In this document: piece by piece, positions 16,153 to 24,957 of the stretch
Position numbering within the stretch: the stretch's first letter is position 1
Layout: every line of letters begins with the position of its first letter
Origin: Alphaproteobacteria bacterium
Lineage (GTDB): Bacteria; Pseudomonadota; Alphaproteobacteria; Sphingomonadales; Sphingomonadaceae
Length of the DNA stretch: 64,000 nucleotides
Reading direction: 5' to 3'
NCBI GenBank assembly: GCA_030431875.1
Contig: JAUIIG010000002.1
Span: forward strand, 1-64,000
Translations under genes and position numbers: made by a program
The notes under the pieces: model-generated
What the model saw: the letters and a program-made list of their open reading frames with translations, nothing else
Told to the model about the DNA's origin: nothing
Database searches by the model: none

Positions 16153-17435
16153 GCGCCTCAGCCAACCAGCGCAGCCGCAAGGCGCTTGCCTGCACCCAGC
16201 GGGCCACCGCCTTCCAGCGCGAGTTCGGCAAGGAACTGCGCCGCCGGGTGGTGGAGGACCGCGAGCCCTATGCGATCGTGCAGGCGGACACCCCGCACGA
16301 GCTGTTCCACGCCATGGATATCCCGATCATCACCAACCAGTGGTGGTCGGCCTATATCTCCGCCAAGCAGCTCTCCACGCGCTATTTCGATGCCATGGTG
16401 GCCAAGGGCTATCCCGCCAACAGCTGCAAGTATTGCTCGCTGGGGCTGGCCTGCACCCTGGCGGACGAGCCCGAAACCGCGCCCTGGGGCGGGCTGCCCA
16501 AGCCGACTGTCATGGTCGCGCGCCTGACCTGTGACTGCATCCAGCAGGTGTTCGGACAGTGGTCACAGGCGTTGGGCAGCGAGTTCTTCCCGATGGAGGC
16601 CCCTGCCTGGACCGACAAGGACCCGCAATGGTTCGCCAATTCGCGCAGCGAGTGGGAACGGGTCTACCAGCCCGACCGCATCCAGCACATGGTGCGCGAG
16701 ATGGCTGACCTGATTGCCCTGCTGGAGAACCGCACCGGCAGGACATTCGACGAGGCCAAATTCCATCACCTGATGGAACAGATCAACGTGCAGGAAGGCT
16801 ATATCTGGGAGGCCGCCCAGGCCATCGGCGATGCCCGTCCGTGCCCGGTTTCGATCGCCGAACAGATGCCCAATACGATGATCCCGCAGTGGCATCGCGG
16901 GTCGGACTGGGCCGTGGCCCACGCCAAGGAATTCCGCGACGAGGTGATGGGCCTGATCGCCAGCGGCCACGGCGCGTCGAGCAACGAGAAGCTGCGGCTG
17001 ATGTGGATCGGTGCCGGGGTCTGGCACGATCCGGGCTTCTACCAGGCGCTGGAAGAAACGCTGGGCGCGGTCTTCGTTTGGTCGATGTACATGCCCTTTG
17101 CCGGCCCGGCCTATATCCGCGACCTCAAGGATAAACCGATGGAAGCGCTGGCGAGCCGAATCGCCTCGATGAACGAGACGCTGCACCTGCCACCGTGGAT
17201 GAATTCATGGATGGTATCCGAGGCTCAGCGTTGCGGCATCGACGCTGCCGTGGTGCTGCTACCGCCGGACAACCGCCTGTCGCAGTCGGGCACGAAGGCC
17301 ACCACGGCCAGCCTGCGCGCTGCCGGAGTGCCGGTGCTGATGATCGACGCCGACATGGTCGACGCCAAGGTCTGGGACCATGACCGGATGGTTGGTATGG
17401 TCGACAGCTTCCTGCGCGAGGAGGGGCTGGCGTGA
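16149..17435 (+). CDS. 2-hydroxyacyl-CoA dehydratase / benzoyl-CoA reductase (HgdB/BcrC-like) subunit
   Basis: 428 residues of the HgdB/BcrC family, which holds [4Fe-4S] clusters and removes water from (R)-2-hydroxyacyl-CoA or reduces aromatic CoA esters. Residues 55-103 (MDIPIITNQWWSAYISAK ... NSCKYCSLGLACT) contain the family's substrate segment and cysteines C93, C96 and C102; C128 and C130 follow in LTCDCIQQ. The C-terminal half has FVWSMYMPFAGPAYI and the usual AVVLLPPDNR region. Known members are oxygen-sensitive and need an ATP-dependent activator (HgdC/BadG type); none is encoded in this window. Coupled by ATGA to the CoA-transferase and by GTGA to the TRAP receptor. Confidence 0.85.
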   Translation: MSASANQRSRKALACTQRATAFQREFGKELRRRVVEDREPYAIVQADTPHELFHAMDIPIITNQWWSAYISAKQLSTRYFDAMVAKGYPANSCKYCSLGLACTLADEPETAPWGGLPKPTVMVARLTCDCIQQVFGQWSQALGSEFFPMEAPAWTDKDPQWFANSRSEWERVYQPDRIQHMVREMADLIALLENRTGRTFDEAKFHHLMEQINVQEGYIWEAAQAIGDARPCPVSIAEQMPNTMIPQWHRGSDWAVAHAKEFRDEVMGLIASGHGASSNEKLRLMWIGAGVWHDPGFYQALEETLGAVFVWSMYMPFAGPAYIRDLKDKPMEALASRIASMNETLHLPPWMNSWMVSEAQRCGIDAAVVLLPPDNRLSQSGTKATTASLRAAGVPVLMIDADMVDAKVWDHDRMVGMVDSFLREEGLA

Positions 17436-18463
17436 GGCGCCTGCTGGCCCTGCTTGCCCTGCTGGCACTGTCAGCCTGCGCCCGTGAGGTGCCCGACGGC
17501 GTGACCGAGCTGACCTATGCGACGCCCTATCCGCCGTCGCATCCATTCAGTCAGGCAGACCAGCGCTGGATGGACTTCGTGGAAGCGGAATCACAGGGAC
17601 GTCTGGTGATCCGCCCGATCTGGTCCGGCGCCTTGCTGTCGGCGGATATGTCGATGGAAGAACTGCGTCACGGCGTCGCCGACATCGGCCTTATCACGCC
17701 GATCTACGTGCGCGGCGGCACGCACCTGCTGCGCATCCAGACCGGCTTCTACAGCGGCGCGGATTCGGTGGAATCGCAGGTCGCGCTCTACCGCTGCATG
17801 GAAGCCAGCGTACCGCAATTCGCGACTGAACTGGAAGGTCTCGAGGTGTTGGCAGTGCAGGGCGGCCTGCTGCCCGGAATCCTGACGCGCGACCGGCCGC
17901 TCAATAGCATCGAGGATCTTCGTGGCATGCGAATCCGTGCGCCGACCGAACTGCTGCCGGTGCTGCGCGAGCTGGGGGCGGACCCGGTGAACATGCCGAT
18001 GGGCGAAGTCTATTCTGCGCTGGCCAAGGGCGTTATCGACGGGGTGATCGCCCCGCCCGACACTTTCCGCGCGCTGCATTTCACCGAGGTCGCCCGCTAT
18101 TATTACGAACTGCGGGTGCCGCGCGGCGCCTATCCGGCCCGGGCCATGGGCACGGCGCGCTGGAACAGTCTCGAGGATTGGCAGCGTGATGTGCTGGAGC
18201 GTAGCTCTGCCGTGTGGGAAGCCGCGCTGGCTGAGGAAATCCTTGCATCGGAACAGGTCGGTCGTGATGCTGGCGAGGGGATTGTCCAGTACACCTATCC
18301 GACCGACGCCGACCAGCAGGCGTTCGACGAACTGTACCTGAGCGAAGGCCGGGCCAACGCCGCGGGGCTGTCGCGCTTCGGCATCGACGGGTTGCAGGCC
18401 TATCGCGTGGCGCGTGCGAGCATCACGGCGCGGGACCAGATAAGTTGTGGAGATCAATCGTGA
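17432..18463 (+). CDS. TRAP transporter solute-binding protein (DctP family), predicted lipoprotein
   Basis: 343 residues. The N terminus MRRLLALLALLALSAC is a lipoprotein signal with lipobox LSAC (Cys16), unlike the soluble receptors usual for TRAP systems. The DctP fold follows, with the family segment LRGMRIRAPTELLPVLRELGADPVNMP-like (about residues 165-190) whose Arg binds the substrate carboxylate, and GEVYSALAKGVIDGV just after. Starts at GTG 17432 overlapping the previous stop. It completes the transporter whose membrane subunits are at 11439-13189; placement inside the CoA-enzyme block ties uptake of an organic acid to this pathway. Confidence 0.9.
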   Translation: MRRLLALLALLALSACAREVPDGVTELTYATPYPPSHPFSQADQRWMDFVEAESQGRLVIRPIWSGALLSADMSMEELRHGVADIGLITPIYVRGGTHLLRIQTGFYSGADSVESQVALYRCMEASVPQFATELEGLEVLAVQGGLLPGILTRDRPLNSIEDLRGMRIRAPTELLPVLRELGADPVNMPMGEVYSALAKGVIDGVIAPPDTFRALHFTEVARYYYELRVPRGAYPARAMGTARWNSLEDWQRDVLERSSAVWEAALAEEILASEQVGRDAGEGIVQYTYPTDADQQAFDELYLSEGRANAAGLSRFGIDGLQAYRVARASITARDQISCGDQS

Positions 18464-19620
18464 ATCAGCCGTTGGCCGGATTTCGGGTAGCAGACTTCAG
18501 CCATGTGATGGCCGGCCCCTTTGCCAGCCACCTGCTGGGCCTGATGGGCGCCGAGGTCATCAAGATCGAACCCAAGAATGGTGACCAGTTCCGCAACTAC
18601 GGCAGCAACCGCGACTTCCGCGGAATGAGCCCGGCTTTCATCGCCGCCAATGTCGGCAAGAAGTCCATCGCGCTGGACCTGAAGGACCCCGCCGACCGCG
18701 AGATCGCGCGCCAGATCGTAGATCGCTGCGACGTGTTGCTGGAGAACTTCCGGCCCGGCGTGATCGGGCGGCTTGGCTTCGGCTACGACGACGTCTGCAA
18801 GACCAATCCGGAGATCGTCTTCTGTTCGGTGTCCGGCTACGGGCAGGACAGCCCGCAGCGCGACTGGCCGGCGATCGACAACATCGTCCAGGCTACCAGC
18901 GGCATGATGATGCTGAGCGGGGCGGAGGGCGACCCACCGATCCGCATAGGCTTTCCCATCGTCGACACCCTGACCGGGCAGACTGCTGCCACGGCCATCC
19001 TCGGCGCGCTGATCCAGCGACTGCGGACGGGCAAGGGCGCCTACATCGACGTGTCGATGCTCGATGCGACCATGTCCTTCATGACGTCGGCGCTGACGCC
19101 CTTCCTGACCACTGGCAACGCGCTGAAACGACTGGGCAATACCGGCTACAGCGAGCTGCCCACGGCTGGAGTGTTTGAAGCGCGCGATGGCCGGTTCCTG
19201 TCGCTGGGCGTTGTGCAGGACAACCAGTTTGACGCCTTTGCCCGGCTCGTCGGCCATGCCGAATGGTTGACCGATCCGCGCTTCGCCGATGCCGACGCCC
19301 GGCGCGAGAACTTCGATGCCCTGTTCATGCAGCTGGACGAGATGATGCGCGAGCGCAACGCTGCCGACTGGGAGCGGCTGCTGAGCGAGGCAGGCATCCC
19401 TTGCGGCATGGTGCGGCGGGTGGACGAGGCTGCCCAGCTGTGTCGTGCGGAGAGCCTGCTGCGGGTCAATATCGACGGCTTGCCGGTTAGCGGCGATGTC
19501 GCCGTGCCCAACGCCGGTTTCACCATGCAGCCGGGCAATCCCGGCACCGACCAGCCGCCTCCGCGGCTGGACGCGAACCGCGAGGAGATCCTCCGCTGGC
19601 TCGCCGAAGAGAGCGACTGA
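18460..19620 (+). CDS. Class III CoA-transferase (CaiB/BaiF family), single domain
   Basis: 386 residues from GTG 18460, which overlaps the stop of the TRAP receptor gene (GTGA); a slightly longer TTG start at 18445 is less likely. Motifs: LAGFRVADFSHVMAGPFA, LGLMGAEVIKIEP, ENFRPGVIGRLGFGYDD, and GKGAYIDVSMLDAT with the catalytic Asp. This is a full-length, normal formyl-CoA-transferase-type enzyme. It would activate the imported acid or a pathway product by CoA exchange. It is the last gene of the operon; a GntR operator starts 12 bp after its stop. Confidence 0.93.
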   Translation: MNQPLAGFRVADFSHVMAGPFASHLLGLMGAEVIKIEPKNGDQFRNYGSNRDFRGMSPAFIAANVGKKSIALDLKDPADREIARQIVDRCDVLLENFRPGVIGRLGFGYDDVCKTNPEIVFCSVSGYGQDSPQRDWPAIDNIVQATSGMMMLSGAEGDPPIRIGFPIVDTLTGQTAATAILGALIQRLRTGKGAYIDVSMLDATMSFMTSALTPFLTTGNALKRLGNTGYSELPTAGVFEARDGRFLSLGVVQDNQFDAFARLVGHAEWLTDPRFADADARRENFDALFMQLDEMMRERNAADWERLLSEAGIPCGMVRRVDEAAQLCRAESLLRVNIDGLPVSGDVAVPNAGFTMQPGNPGTDQPPPRLDANREEILRWLAEESD

Positions 19621-19632
19621 CATTGACCGCAT

Positions 19633-19648
19633 ATTGTCAACGATTTCG
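19633..19648. promoter_or_regulatory. GntR-family operator, site 3 (before CocE-type hydrolase)
   Basis: ATTGTCAACGATTTCG differs from sites 1 and 2 by one base in the right arm (ACGAT for ACAAT) and keeps the trailing TTCG. It lies 64 bp upstream of the hydrolase ATG at 19712 and directly after the upstream CoA-transferase gene, so it marks a new promoter under the same control. Confidence 0.6.
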
Positions 19649-19711
19649 TCGGGCGCATTGGGCTTGCGGTTTTTCGGCGATAAATGTGCACATGCCACGC
19701 AGGAGAGGACA

Positions 19712-21436
19712 ATGACCGGACCTTTGCGCAACCTGCTGCTTGCCATCATGGCCCTGGCGCTCGCTGCCGCCCCGGCTGCAGCGCACGACTATCCCGATTA
19801 TGCGCGGGAATCGCTCTACGTTCCGGTGCGTGACGGGACCCGGCTGGCAGTCAATGTCTACCGGCCCGCCGATGCCGACGGGGTGGAGACCGATCCACTG
19901 CCGGTGATCTTCGTTTTCACGCCCTACCGCGCCCGCCATGTCGGGCGGGACGGCGAAGTGGTGGAAACCGCCTTGCAGGACGGGCTGGCGCTGCGTTCGC
20001 TGATCCGCGCGGGCTATGTCGTGGCCGTGGCCGACATTCGCGGCAAGGGTGCTTCGTTCGGCGCACGCCGTGGTTTCCAGGACCGGACCGAGGCAATGGA
20101 CGGCCACGACCTGGTCGAATGGCTGGCGGTGCAGGACTATTCCAGCGGCGATGTCGGCATGGTCGGCTGTTCCTACCTTGGCGGAACGACCATGCATGTC
20201 GCCAGCACCGCCCCGCCTTCGCTGCGGGCAATCTTCACCGGCGCGACCGACTGGGACAAGTACGCTTTCGTCCGCCGCGGCGGGATCACCGCGCAGTTCA
20301 ACACCCGCCCGGACGAGCCGCTGTCGGACGACCTCGCCAGCGTGCCGGTCGACGCCGACACCGATGGTTCCCTGCTGCGCGCGGCGGTCGCCCAGCACGC
20401 AGGCAATACGCCGATGGCGGGTCTGTGGTACGGTATGCCCTACCGCGACAGCATTTCGGACCTGACCGGCAATGCCTTCTGGGACGAGGTTGCCATCTGG
20501 CAGTATGCCGAGACGATCCGCGACGCGGGCATCGCGACCTATTTCTGGGGCAACTGGAACGACGAGCCGACCAGCGACGTGATCGTGGCTGCCGAGAACC
20601 TCGGTAGCCGCCTGCTGGTGGGGCCGGGCAGTCACTGCCAGACCCCGCGCGACTTCGATTTCACCGGCGAGATCGTGCGCTATTTCGATTTCCACCTGAA
20701 AGGCTTGGACAACGGCTTCAGCGACCAGCCGCGCGTCACCTACTGGGCGGACGAGGACGGCGAAGCCGGGCGCTATGTGCGCGGCGACAGCTATCCCGGC
20801 GCGGAAGTGGCGAACCTGTCCTACTACCTTGGCGGAAACGGCGAGCAGGGCACGCTCGCGGCCAGTGCCGGGTCAGCGAGCACGGCCCGCTTCGCGGTCG
20901 ACTACGACGTGGCCAACGACGCCTATTTCGCCTTCTGGCCCAGCCCGCTCGACGAACACGGCATGGTCTACGACAGCGAACCGCTGGGCAGCGATATCGA
21001 CCTGCTCGGTTTCCCCACGGCGCATGTGACCTTGTCGGCAGACCGCGATGACGTGGACGTCTTCGTCTATCTCGAGGTGGTCGATGCCGATGGTGCGGCG
21101 GAGGTGATTTCGTTCGGGCGGCTCAAGGCCTCGCAGCGCGCGATCAGCCAGGCACCTTGGGACAACCTCGGCATGCCTTGGCACTCGGGCCGCTCCACCG
21201 ACGCCGAACCGCTGGTGCCGGGCGAGGCCGCGCAGCTGGTGGTGCCCATGCTGGCAACCACGCGCCACGTGCCCGCCGGATCGCGGTTGCGCTTCGTCGT
21301 GACCGGGGCAGACCCGCGCCAGCGCAACCTTGAAGACCTGCGGCAGGACCCCGCGCCCGTCATCACCATCAGTCACGGCTGGGAGGCCGGATCGCGGATC
21401 GACCTGCCACTGGTGCTGGACGCCAACGAGGACTGA
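19712..21436 (+). CDS. Exported CocE/NonD-family (X-Pro dipeptidyl-peptidase-like) hydrolase
   Basis: 574 residues; signal peptide LLLAIMALALAAAPAAAHDY (residues 8-27). Domain order is that of cocaine-esterase/X-Pro peptidase proteins: alpha/beta hydrolase with cap (about 30-350), then a C-terminal jelly roll (about 390-574). The nucleophile is S154 in GCSYLGG; WGNWNDEPTSD may hold the acid and GPGSHCQTPRDF the catalytic His. Members hydrolyse esters or amides. Start ATG 19712 follows AGGAGAGGAC. It heads a block of exported hydrolases under operator site 3, so it may cleave an ester or amide of the nutrient in the periplasm. Confidence 0.9.
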   Translation: MTGPLRNLLLAIMALALAAAPAAAHDYPDYARESLYVPVRDGTRLAVNVYRPADADGVETDPLPVIFVFTPYRARHVGRDGEVVETALQDGLALRSLIRAGYVVAVADIRGKGASFGARRGFQDRTEAMDGHDLVEWLAVQDYSSGDVGMVGCSYLGGTTMHVASTAPPSLRAIFTGATDWDKYAFVRRGGITAQFNTRPDEPLSDDLASVPVDADTDGSLLRAAVAQHAGNTPMAGLWYGMPYRDSISDLTGNAFWDEVAIWQYAETIRDAGIATYFWGNWNDEPTSDVIVAAENLGSRLLVGPGSHCQTPRDFDFTGEIVRYFDFHLKGLDNGFSDQPRVTYWADEDGEAGRYVRGDSYPGAEVANLSYYLGGNGEQGTLAASAGSASTARFAVDYDVANDAYFAFWPSPLDEHGMVYDSEPLGSDIDLLGFPTAHVTLSADRDDVDVFVYLEVVDADGAAEVISFGRLKASQRAISQAPWDNLGMPWHSGRSTDAEPLVPGEAAQLVVPMLATTRHVPAGSRLRFVVTGADPRQRNLEDLRQDPAPVITISHGWEAGSRIDLPLVLDANED

Positions 21437-21455
21437 CCTGAGCGAAGGGGAGAGG

Positions 21456-22433
21456 ATGATGCAGGCGAAGCGGATAGTCACAGCGGTAATGGCCATGCTG
21501 GGTGCGCTGAACCTTCCTGCCGCCGTGCTGGCGCAGGATGGCCCGCCCGATCCCGAAGCCATGCAGCGGATGATGGAAGAGCGCAACCGCTTGCCCGATA
21601 CGGCTGGCGATGGCCCCTATCCCGCCGTGATCGAGGAATACGACAGCCTGCCCGGCCACGTCGTCTATCGCCCGGCAGACATGTCGTCCTTCTTCGGCGG
21701 CCACTTGCCGGTGCTGGCCTGGGGCAACGGTGCCTGCGCTGACGATGGCACGGCGCACCGCTTCCACCTCGCGCAGATCGCTTCCTACGGCTACCTCGTC
21801 GTGGCAGCAGGCCACTGGCGCAGCGGACCCAATGCCCCGCATCCCCGTTTCGAGCAGTCCATGCCCGAAGGTGGCGGATTGCCACCACCCGCCACCACCG
21901 CAGCAGACGTGATTGCCGGTATCGACTGGGCGCTGGAACAGGATGGCGATCCTGATAGCCCCTTCTATGGCCGTGTCGACACCGATGCCCTGGCCGTGGC
22001 CGGCCACAGCTGCGGCGGCTTGCAGGCGATCGAACTGGCGGCAGACCCGCGTATCGACACCGTGCTGATCCACAACAGCGGCATCTACAACAACGAGACC
22101 AGCCCGATCCGCGGCGTCACCGTGTCGAAGGACATGCTGGCGAACTTCCACCAGCCGGTGCTCTACATTCTCGGCGGTCCGACCGACATTGCCCATGCCA
22201 ACGGGACGGACGACTTTGCCCGAGTCGACCACGTGCCGATCATGCTGGCAGACCTTCCGGTGGGCCACGGCGGCACCTTCGGTCAGCCGATGGGCGGCGC
22301 GGTGGCACATGTGGCGGTCGACTGGCTTGAATGGCAGCTGCGCGGTGACGAAGTGGCCGCGCGTACTTTTACCGGAGAGAACTGCCGCCTGTGTTCGGGC
22401 ACGGAATGGACGCTGGAGAGCAAGGGATGGTGA
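21456..22433 (+). CDS. Exported alpha/beta hydrolase
   Basis: 325 residues; a signal peptide runs to about AVLAQDG (residue 27). The nucleophile elbow is GHSCGG, with a later HGG in LPVGHGGTFGQP as likely His. The segment FFGGHLPVLAWGNGACADDG looks like the oxyanion region of dienelactone/PET-hydrolase-like esterases. ATG 21456 or the neighbouring 21459 follows GGGGAGAGG. It is 19 bp behind the CocE-type gene and overlaps the next hydrolase by 7 nt, so all three are one operon. Substrate unknown. Confidence 0.78.
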   Translation: MMQAKRIVTAVMAMLGALNLPAAVLAQDGPPDPEAMQRMMEERNRLPDTAGDGPYPAVIEEYDSLPGHVVYRPADMSSFFGGHLPVLAWGNGACADDGTAHRFHLAQIASYGYLVVAAGHWRSGPNAPHPRFEQSMPEGGGLPPPATTAADVIAGIDWALEQDGDPDSPFYGRVDTDALAVAGHSCGGLQAIELAADPRIDTVLIHNSGIYNNETSPIRGVTVSKDMLANFHQPVLYILGGPTDIAHANGTDDFARVDHVPIMLADLPVGHGGTFGQPMGGAVAHVAVDWLEWQLRGDEVAARTFTGENCRLCSGTEWTLESKGW

Positions 22434-23362
22434 GGGCGAACGTCCGTTGGCTGGGTCTGGCGCTGGGCCTTGCAGGCCTTGGTGCCTTGCCCGCTGCGGC
22501 GCACGAAGTACCGGCGGAAAGCGGCATGCTTTACGACGGACCGGCCCCCGGTTCGGAAGACTGGGCCGAGCCGCGTGTCGAGACCACCTGCCGGGGTTCG
22601 GTCTCGGTCTACAACACCAGCCAGCCGCGCTACGATCTCTACCTGCCCGATGCTGACACTGCGACCGGCGCTGCGGTGTTGATGCTGCCCGGGGGCGGGC
22701 TACGCGTGCTGGGTGTGGGCGAAACCGCCGATGACGAAATCGCGGCTTTTCTCGATCACGGCGTGGCCGTCATGCTGCTGGAATATCGCACGCGGCAATT
22801 GCCCGCAGGCCAGATCAACACCGAGTGCCGCCCGCCCGACCCCGACGCGCCACCGATCCGCTTTCCGTCGATGGAGATCGTCAACGGCAATGCCAACCCG
22901 GCGCGCGGCGATTCAGAGGTCGCGCGCGTGCTCGAACTCGCAACGCAGGATGCGCAGGCCGCCTTTGCCATGCTCCATGGCCGTAGCGCGGAGCTGGGCC
23001 TCGACCCGGACCGGATCGGCGTGATCGGCACCTCGGCGGGTGGCGGCGTGGCCTTTGGTGCCATGCTGGCCGATGCTCCGGCGGAACAGCAGCCGGACTT
23101 CTTCATCTCGATCTTCGGGCCGAGCCTGCAGGACGTCCACGTGCCCGACCCGGCCCCGCCGCTGTTTCTCGTTACGGAGGCCGACCATGGCCCGGTAACC
23201 GATGGCCTGCTCGCGGTCTTCTCGATCTGGAAGGCGGCTGACGCAAAGGTGGAACTGCACGTCTACGAGGTGCCGAATTTCTCCATGACGGTTGACCTGT
23301 GGGGACCGCGACTGTTTGACTGGATGGCCGAACGCGGCCTCCTGCAAGAGGGATCAGAGTGA
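22427..23362 (+). CDS. Exported alpha/beta hydrolase, possibly lacking the catalytic histidine
   Basis: 311 residues with signal peptide (LALGLAGLGALPAAAHE). Oxyanion segment LMLPGGGLRVLGVGE and nucleophile GTSAGGG are like those of BD-FAE/xylan-esterase-type hydrolases, and TEADHG may hold the acid. Where relatives usually show a His in an E-x-G-x-H-G-F region, this protein reads VYEVPNFSMTVDLWGP, so the catalytic His is not obvious; it could be H in EADHG or the enzyme could be altered. Starts at ATG 22427 inside the end of the previous gene. Confidence 0.72.
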   Translation: MVRANVRWLGLALGLAGLGALPAAAHEVPAESGMLYDGPAPGSEDWAEPRVETTCRGSVSVYNTSQPRYDLYLPDADTATGAAVLMLPGGGLRVLGVGETADDEIAAFLDHGVAVMLLEYRTRQLPAGQINTECRPPDPDAPPIRFPSMEIVNGNANPARGDSEVARVLELATQDAQAAFAMLHGRSAELGLDPDRIGVIGTSAGGGVAFGAMLADAPAEQQPDFFISIFGPSLQDVHVPDPAPPLFLVTEADHGPVTDGLLAVFSIWKAADAKVELHVYEVPNFSMTVDLWGPRLFDWMAERGLLQEGSE

Positions 23363-24957
23363 CCGTGAAACCGAGACTTTCGCACCTGCTGCTGGGCGTA
23401 GCCGTAACCAGCTTCGGCTGGCAGGCGGTGACAGCGCAATCCACGGACGAGGCCGCGGCTGCCATTGCTGCCGATGCCGGCGACTTGCCCAACGGCGGCA
23501 CAGCCTGGTGGGAGCCGGGCGAGGGGCGTCCGATCCCTGAGGCGATCGAGTACGACAACGATCACGGTCGCTTGCGGCTGTACAATGTGGATGGCGAAGT
23601 CGTCACCGAGGGGCACCCATTCTTCGAACCGCTCGGCCCCAACGGACGCGCCTGTGTCAGCTGCCACCAGCCCGCTGACGGCATGAGCCTGTCGCTCCGC
23701 TCGATCCGCGAGCGGTGGGAAGAGACGGGCGGCAGCGATCCGATCTTTGCCCCCATCGACGGCGCCAATTGTCCCAACCTGCCGCAGGGCGAGGAAGCCT
23801 CGCATACGCTGCTGCTCGAACGCGGGCTGTTCCGCATCGGCTTGCCCTGGCCGCCGCGTGATCCGTGGGGCGAGGGCACCATCGAACCCGAGTTCACGCT
23901 GGAAGTCGTGCGCGATCCCGGCGGCTGCAACACCGATCCCGAGTATGGCCTCGACAGCGCCAACCCCACGGTCTCGGTCTACCGCCGCCCGCGCATGGTG
24001 GCGAACCTGCCCTATGTCGTGCACCGCAATTTCGGCATCGGCCCCTTCGTCGGCAAGACCGGCGAACCGGCGCTGCGCGATCCCGAGAATGGCGAGCCGG
24101 TGAACATGAACCTGATGGCCGATGCGCGCGTGCCGACCCTCGGAACGCAGGCGTCCGACGCCGCCGCCAACCACCTGCAACTGCTCCGCGGCCTGTCGCG
24201 CGCGGAACGGGCGCAGATCACCGACATGCAGGGCCAGCTGTTTGCGGCGCAGGTCTACGACAACGTGGCAGGCGACCTGCTGGCTGGTCCCGGCGGCAAC
24301 GCCTTTGGGCCGGAAAACCTCGCCCACGGCGATATCGGCTTCCTCGGCAACAACACCACCCGCTGGGTCTTCCCCGTGGCCGATGAATGGGCCGAGCCGC
24401 AGCCCGGACTGACCGAGGAGCAGAACGAGCGGCGGGCCTCGATCTGGCGCGGCCAGCAGATCTTCCATTTCCGCACCTTCTGGATCTCGGATTCGATGCA
24501 TCTCAACACGGTCGGCCTCGGCAATCCGGTGAAGCGCACCTGCGCCACCTGCCACGGCATGCACATGACCGGGCTCGACACCGCCAACGGCTGGATGGAT
24601 ATCGGCACCACCAACCTGCCCTGGGCGCGCGAGGTCCCGCTCAACCCGTGGACCGACGAAGAAGAACTGATGCCGCTGTTCCGCGTCACTTGCCGCGATG
24701 ACGTGCCGCCGCACCCGTTCCTGGGCCGAGTCATCTATACGCAGGACCCGGGCCGCGCGCTGATTTCGGGCCGCTGCAACGACGTGGGCACCATCGTCAT
24801 GCAGCAGTTCCGCGCCTTTGCCGCGCGCGCCCCCTATTTCTCGAACGGCTCTGCCGCCAATATCCGCGAGGTCATCGATTTCTACGATCGCCGGTACAAC
24901 ATCCAGTACAGCGAACAGGAAAAGACCGATCTCGAAAACTTCCTGGCGACCCTGTGA
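23359..24957 (+). CDS. Di-heme c-type cytochrome, cytochrome-c-peroxidase-like
   Basis: 532 residues starting at GTG 23359 (GTGA overlap). A signal peptide ends near VTAQS. Two heme c sites are seen: C99-V-S-C-H103 and C395-A-T-C-H399. The second is followed by MHMTGLDTANG, and the last 60 residues (APYFSNGSAANIREVIDFYDRRY) match the closing region of MauG/CcpA-type di-heme proteins. It should act in the periplasm as a peroxidase or as an oxidase acting on a small organic substrate. The gene is translationally tied to the hydrolases before it and to the OmpA-like gene after it, which suggests an oxidative step in the same pathway. Confidence 0.82.
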   Translation: MTVKPRLSHLLLGVAVTSFGWQAVTAQSTDEAAAAIAADAGDLPNGGTAWWEPGEGRPIPEAIEYDNDHGRLRLYNVDGEVVTEGHPFFEPLGPNGRACVSCHQPADGMSLSLRSIRERWEETGGSDPIFAPIDGANCPNLPQGEEASHTLLLERGLFRIGLPWPPRDPWGEGTIEPEFTLEVVRDPGGCNTDPEYGLDSANPTVSVYRRPRMVANLPYVVHRNFGIGPFVGKTGEPALRDPENGEPVNMNLMADARVPTLGTQASDAAANHLQLLRGLSRAERAQITDMQGQLFAAQVYDNVAGDLLAGPGGNAFGPENLAHGDIGFLGNNTTRWVFPVADEWAEPQPGLTEEQNERRASIWRGQQIFHFRTFWISDSMHLNTVGLGNPVKRTCATCHGMHMTGLDTANGWMDIGTTNLPWAREVPLNPWTDEEELMPLFRVTCRDDVPPHPFLGRVIYTQDPGRALISGRCNDVGTIVMQQFRAFAARAPYFSNGSAANIREVIDFYDRRYNIQYSEQEKTDLENFLATL

